A stretch of DNA of 64,000 nt from Salvia splendens (Eukaryota; Streptophyta; Magnoliopsida; Lamiales; Lamiaceae), in the NCBI RefSeq assembly GCF_004379255.2, contig NC_056047.1:17064293-17128292 (forward strand). Reading direction: 5' to 3'. The notes under the pieces are model-generated. The model was not told where the DNA came from. It saw only the letters and a list, made by a program, of their open reading frames with translations, and did not search any database. Shown here piece by piece: positions 59,377 to 64,000 of this stretch (the first letter of the stretch is position 1; every line of letters begins with the position of its first letter). Position numbers and translations under genes: made by a program.

Positions 59377-59835
59377 GAAAATAGAGAAATTGAGATTGAG
59401 AGAGAAATTCTTATTAACACAGTTACACAAGAATGGGGTGAGTAGAAATGAAGAGGATTGGGGGGTATTTATAGGGGAAAATTGTGATTTAAAAAAAAAA
59501 TTGAAAAACACGGCGGAAACCGGCGGTTTAGGCGTCCGTTTGAATTTTCAAAATTTGGAAAAAACGGCGGGAACCGCCGGTTTGCCGCCGGAACCGCCGG
59601 TTTTCGGCGGAACCGGCGGTTTTGCCGGTGGAAACCGGCGGTTTCCGCCCATGGTTTCGGTCAAATCCGGCGGCCGCGGGCCTAGTTTCTGAAAAGGCTA
59701 GGAGTAAGCCTGAAATTGTGCCGGGAACCGCCGAACCGGCGGTTCCGGCAAAACCGGCGGTTCCGAACCGCCGGTTACGGTTAGCGAAAAATTGGAACCG
59801 GAACCGGCCCGGCCGAACCCTAAACCGGCCCGGCC

Positions 59836-60018
59836 AAGCCCCTTGGCCTAGCGGTAAAGGGTGCTGGATACCGCGTCCATCCTGGAGGTTTCGAGTTCGA
59901 ACCCTGGGTGGCGTAATTTGTCTTTCCTCCTTGTTATAGGAGTTGATTTGTAATTTCCTCCTTCATATATATGATATAAATATATGAAGTTAATTTTTTT
60001 TTAAAAAAAAAAAAAAAA
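59836..60018 (+). mobile_element. tRNA-derived SINE inside the hAT
   Basis: Starts AAGCCCCTTGGCCTAGCGGT (A box) with B box GAGTTCGAACCCTGG about 60 nt on, and ends in a run of A. A 12-bp duplication ACCGGCCCGGCC / ACCGGTCCGGCC flanks it (59824-59835, 60019-60030). At 183 bp it is the shorter relative of the SINE at 2793-4131. It is not a functional tRNA: the sequence cannot fold a full cloverleaf and continues into a SINE body. Confidence 0.88.
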
Positions 60019-60149
60019 ACCGGTCCGGCCGAACCGGCGGTTCCGGTGCCGGTTCGAACCGCCGCCGACGGTTCTGGTTCGGAACCGCCGGTGACGGTTC
60101 CGGGCCGGTTCGTCCGGTTCGGTTCGGATTGGGGACCTCTAACTGCACT

Positions 60150-60722
60150 ACGAGATTATTCAAATGCATCTACAACATCGTTGATTCTCTACTTTTACCC
60201 TTACCCTTATAAATATGTCACGTGGTGTAATCTGGATTGTTGATCACCCCAATCTAAGCTCTAGTTTGACCCCAGTTTAGATATAGGAATTGTTTTTATT
60301 TTAATTCGAACCCTTTTTATGCTTTATGTTAATGGAAAAATGTCAATAATATTGGTGTGTTTAAAAACGGCAATTAAATTGGCATTTTTAGCTTTTGTAT
60401 AAAAATATGTGTAGTGCTCTAAGACTAATTAACTCTTTTAGCTTAGTGGTATGTAGTGTTTTGGTAAATTAGAGACTCAGATTCGAATCCCAACTGGGTT
60501 TCACAAAGAGAAGATGATATTTTCAGATTGGTGAATGGTAAAAATGGTTGTAGCATAATAAATTAAGATCCTATATTTGCAATTTGCACTCGTTTGAAAG
60601 ATTTAAGTACTAATCATATCAAATGAACATGTAACGGCTGCTATATGCTGAATTAAGAATATTAAATTTCTACTGATGAAAATATACGATACATATGGAT
60701 CATCTTTCATTAAATATGGACA
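60150..60722. other. intergenic with SINE-like remnant
   Basis: At about 60430-60530, TTTTAGCTTAGTGGTA and CAGATTCGAATCCCAACTGG resemble A and B boxes of a tRNA-derived SINE. No target duplication was found. No gene. Confidence 0.4.
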
Positions 60723-60730
60723 AATACTAC

Positions 60731-61753
60731 CAAGTACGGATCCAGGAAATTATAGTAGGAGGGGCAAAAATATTAACATACAAATAAATAAATATAAAAG
60801 TATAATAAAATATAATATATTATAATAACAAAATATAATATATTATAATAACAAGGACAAAAGTTTATCGACCGTTAACTAAGGTTACCTAACATTACAA
60901 CTGTTCTCGACGGGGTCTCATAACCTGAAAACTATTCAAAATTCTTTCACAATCAATCTTACAAAATATGTCTTTCTCAATCTTACAAAATTCTTTCAGG
61001 ATCAGAATGTAGAGCATCCAAATAGATTTCCACATGTTTTTTAAAAGGTCATCATTTGCTCTATTTCCGACTGAAGATGTTCCTTCTACCGTTAATTTTC
61101 TTTTCAGAAATTTATCCATCTTCTACTAACAATTCAAAATATTTGATTTATTTAGTGAGTCAGTTATTCAATCAAACAAAAAAAATTAGATGAGTGCAAT
61201 AAATAAGACTAAAACTATAGTCTATAAGAATTAACAGAGTTACATAGAATAACCAAACAAACATATTCCATATAAGAACAATTGAACAAGAATGAACAAT
61301 TAATACCATTATACCAATTACCAAATACATCAAATTTTGGTAATAAGAATTACCTGTGAGAAGTATGGCCGGATATCAGGGGTATTGCTTGAACCTTGAA
61401 GCTTCTGAAATGGAAGGGAAAACAGAGGAAGAAGTTGAAAAACGGCGCCTGCTTCAAAAGGTTCAAATAAAGCCAAATTAGGTCTTTTTCTAATTTATAA
61501 GTGTTAGTGTAAAATGTTTGTGTATTTTCATATGGGGAAAGGGAAAACGAATAGTTTGTTGTAGTGAGAAAGTCAGAAAGTGGTGTGAGTTTTTGGGAGA
61601 AGGGGCAAATGACTTTTTTTTTTTATTGAAGGGGGCAAATTAGTGTTAGAATTTATATTATAATAATATTTTTATATATACATACATACATGTTAATGAA
61701 TAGTTGAGGTGGGGGCAATTGCCCCTTCTCACTATACATTGCATCCGTCCCTG
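60731..61753. mobile_element. hAT element with TTF-type transposase remnant
   Basis: Termini CAAGTACGGATCCAGGAA and TTGCATCCGTCCCTG, with the 8-bp duplication AATACTAC exact at 60723-60730 and 61754-61761. It has the same terminus class as the hATs in the protease copies. It keeps a piece of a transposase N-terminus (60895-61119). Confidence 0.9.
60895..61119 (-). pseudogene. TTF/DUF4371-type hAT transposase N-terminal fragment
   Basis: MDKFLKRKLTVEGTSSV resembles the usual start of plant TTF-domain hAT transposases (M-x-[KR]-F-[FL]-K-R-K). The remainder is truncated with no zinc finger, DUF4371 or dimerisation region. Confidence 0.5.
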
Positions 61754-61899
61754 AATACTACAGGCTATCTTTTACATAAACAAATTGAGCCAAAACTGAA
61801 AGCCTTCTTCTTGGGGTTTTATTGATCATGTTGTTCCTCATGCAAAAAAAAAAGTGTTGATAAATTGATTATGCACATATTGGATTCACATTTTAGTTA

Positions 61900-63803
61900 G
61901 AGTAAAGTACTATTTTAGTCCAGAACATATGACCGATTTACGATTTTGGTCCAAAACATTCACTTTTTGAAATTCGAGTCCAAAACGTACGACAATGCTA
62001 TCGTTTACATCATTTTTTGACGGTTCCGTCATTTCTTGACGGTCAACCGTCAATTAGGCCAATTTTGACCTGATTAGCTGATTTTAATTACTGTAGCTAA
62101 TTTAAAAACTTTTTTCCGGATTTTACATTTTAAATGTTGAATGAAAATTGAAAATTGGGTAATATAATCAAGAAACTCCAACACTTCATTTCATTTCAAA
62201 TTTCCCCCCTTCTTTCTCCCGCTCCTTCTTCCCCCCAAGAACCCTATTTTTCCCCATCTCTGCAACAACCAAACACCTTCGAACATGGGGCGTTCGGCGT
62301 TTAGTCGGGACTCCGTCGGCAGCGACGATATTTGTGACTTCAGAGACCTCCGATATAGCTACGCTTTCGGCTACTGTAAGAAGACGGCGATGCTCCATAT
62401 TGTCACCGGCTAAGGCAAACCATTGAGGGGGGAAGCTTTACTTTATATGTGAGAGGAAGGAATGCAGATTCTTCAAGTGGTGCGAGCCAAATCGTGATGT
62501 CGAAGCACGAGCCTGTTCTTCGTCAACCGCATTCGGGGGTGCCGATTTTGAAGATTTGGCATTGAATCTAACCGAAATTAAGGATAAAATTCAGAAATTA
62601 ATGAATGTTTTGAGCTTTGGTATTTGTTTTGTTGTTGTTGTAACACTTATTTGTATGTTCAAGTAATTTGATGGTTTGATGGAGTGTTTGAAAATCCTAA
62701 TTTTTTGTTCCTATTTGAATTTTGAAGTGAATCCTTCTTATTCTTCTTAGAAAATCGGCAGAAATCAAACCGATTCAATAATTGGACAACCCTAAAATAC
62801 AAGACAAAGTAGTCCTTCATATAAATTATTTACTTCCATTTGGTCCTGAACATTTAAGCACACCCATTGCAGACTTACAAGCCAAAAATTTTGTAGTTGA
62901 TGTTGGTTTCATACATTATGTGATTGCTTCTTCGTATGTGATTGTTTCTTCGTCGACTATGTCAATAAACTGACATCAAATTGAACCGATAAATGGACAA
63001 CAAAATACAATATAAAGTGTTCCTTCATATTTATTTTCTACTTCGAATTGGTCATGCGCATTTAGACGATCAAAAAGGCATTGTCATAAGGTACTGCATC
63101 AATCCTAACACCAACGAAACTCAAAAACCACCACAATTAGTGTCGAATTACATCCACAAAAAAATATTGTCATAAGGCACTGCATCTGCCTTAACACCAA
63201 CAATACCCAAAAACCATCAAACCAAAAAATCAGCAAGTATTCATTATATTTGTTACATAACATGACAAGCAACGTGCCAACATCAAACACCCTTCCATCA
63301 AGGTGTTTACTTCTTCGGAGTGATAGAGGAGGCAACAACATTTGAGGAGACCTTTAGTGGAACGGTCGTTTGGGTACAGCGACTTCCAACTCATGGCAAC
63401 CAACAATAATCGGTCGGAATCAGGCTTCTTGGTCGAAATCGGAACTGGGGTTCTTCATCTTAGAGAGTGACGAGAGAGAAGATAGCAAAGAGAGAGTGAC
63501 GAGAGAGAAGATAGAAAAGAGAGAGATTGACGTTTGATGTTCCAAAACCCACACTTAATGAAAATTGGGGTTTGATGTTTCATATTCAAAATATTAAAAA
63601 ATTGAATTAGTTAGCAAAATAATTAACATAATATTAACCAATTAATAATCTCATCTTAAGTCTAATCGGGTCAAAATTGGGCTAATTGATGGTTGACCGT
63701 AAAAAATGACGGAAATGTTTTGGACTCGAATTTCAAAAAGTAAATGTTCTGGACTAAAATCATAAATCGACCATATGTTTAGGATCAAAATAGTACTATC
63801 CTC
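61900..63803. mobile_element. Mutator-like element (Pack-MULE type) carrying a GRF zinc-finger gene piece
   Basis: The 9-bp duplication TTTTAGTTA is exact at 61891-61899 and 63804-63812. The ends are GAGTAAAGTACTATTTT and the inverse of GAGGATAGTACTATTTT; inverted repeats reach about 61900-62095 and 63640-63803. They share GACGGTTCCGTCA-type blocks with the element at 25770, suggesting related families. No transposase. Internal diverged repeats: about 62765-62870 with 62975-63070, and 63075-63130 with 63165-63220. Confidence 0.9.
62285..62666 (+). pseudogene. GRF-type zinc-finger protein gene fragment, frameshifted
   Basis: ATG at 62285 gives MGRSAFSRDSVGSDDICDFR and ends at a stop near 62411. 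From about 62448 another frame gives CERKECRFFKWCEPNRDVEA, the second half of a GRF zinc finger (C-x4-C-x-F-F-K-W), then LTEIKDKIQKLMNVLSFGIC and FVVVVTLICMFK. The short coiled coil and C-terminal membrane helix are typical of a large plant GRF family. A frameshift and a stop separate the halves, so no full product is possible. It was most likely captured by the Mutator-like element. Confidence 0.7.
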
Positions 63804-63812
63804 TTTTAGTTA

Positions 63813-64000
63813 TCTACATGCGAATGTAATTGCAACGCAGGCCAGTAGGTCCAACAAGAAAAACGTACACTAAATTAGGTGTATTATATTCGGATGTGGC
63901 CCAAATATGTGAGCCCAATCAGTTAAGGGTAGCCCCTTATCCAGGCCCAGTACTGTTTGCATAATTTGTGTTGCCTATTTTATCCCTGTTATATGACAAT
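63813..64000. other. window end, nothing recognised
   Basis: Short AT-rich segment after the Mutator-like element; no frame or repeat identified. Confidence 0.4.

Larger units (their letters stand above)
58325..60141. mobile_element. 1.8-kb hAT-type element with GGAACCGGCGG subterminal arrays
   Basis: An exact 8-bp duplication ACTGCACT flanks it (58317-58324, 60142-60149). Termini TAGACGTCACC and GGGGACCTCTA (inverse TAGAGGTCCCC). Both subterminal regions (58333-58490; about 59510-59835 and 60020-60125) are packed with GGAACCGGCGGTTCC-type motifs on both strands, likely transposase-binding sites. Inside lie an AT-rich repeat block, a long hairpin and a SINE. No transposase frame. Confidence 0.92.

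Noticed and set aside
59167..59511. A 114-codon minus-strand protein as an intact gene
   Set aside because: Its middle is one arm of the hairpin and its tail runs through the loop into the other arm; only a fragment of a gene-like sequence.
59836..59925. tRNA gene
   Set aside because: A and B boxes are present but no complete cloverleaf; it is the head of a SINE with target duplications and an A tail.
62782..63341. Short ORFs in the second Mutator-like element
   Set aside because: They cover diverged internal repeats and show no conserved domain.

Overview
This is nuclear DNA from a flowering plant, most likely a eudicot. The evidence is AT-rich intergenic sequence, GT-AG introns, plant-type transposons (Ty1/copia, chromovirus-like solo LTRs, PIF/Harbinger, hAT, Mutator-like, Stowaway MITEs, tRNA-derived SINEs) and plant-specific gene families. 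An asterid such as a member of Lamiales is my guess only. There are no operons; genes are sparse and stand alone, and most of the window is nested mobile DNA.

Layout. 1-11.7 kb is transposon-rich: a Harbinger-family ORF1 element holding a SINE that itself holds a hAT element (1109-4341), Stowaway MITEs, a second Harbinger end, a copia-type solo LTR (6043-7224) and AT-rich sequence. A small acidic ORF with a TATA box lies at 11769-12134. A foldback Mutator-like element (12737-13475) and a short solo LTR (13722-14079) follow. At 15482-17036 (minus) is an intact two-exon ZNF706-like zinc-finger gene. At 17768-25562 (minus) is a seven-exon gene for a plastid polyamine-binding-protein-like product. 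Its 3' half is decayed, and its first intron holds a young, nearly complete Ty1/copia element (20215-25265). A Pack-MULE carrying an ALMT exon follows (25770-26948).

27.9-42.1 kb is a tandem cluster of nepenthesin/CDR1-type aspartic proteases on the minus strand. Copies A and B are broken, each by its own hAT insertion plus nonsense or frameshift damage. A promoter-only relic lies at about 38.9-40.4 kb, and one intact intronless gene at 40767-42071. Two Harbinger-family elements sit inside the cluster. One carries a 72-73 bp minisatellite that looks like repeated snRNA-type promoters. The other encodes a transposase with one stop codon.

43-55 kb has no convincing gene. It holds SINEs, hAT-like and Stowaway elements and a large palindrome into which a 1.5 kb solo LTR inserted, itself interrupted by a 4.07 kb chromovirus-type solo LTR. 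At 55592-56350 (minus) is an intronless gene for a 252-residue plant protein of unknown role. 57-64 kb holds a Harbinger fragment, a 1.8 kb hAT with a near-perfect 150 bp hairpin and a SINE, a hAT with a TTF-type transposase remnant, and a Mutator-like element carrying a broken GRF zinc-finger gene.

All boundaries, target-site duplications (TSDs) and exon junctions were read by eye. The genes expected to make a working product are the ZNF706-like gene, the third aspartic protease, the 252-residue protein and possibly the acidic ORF.
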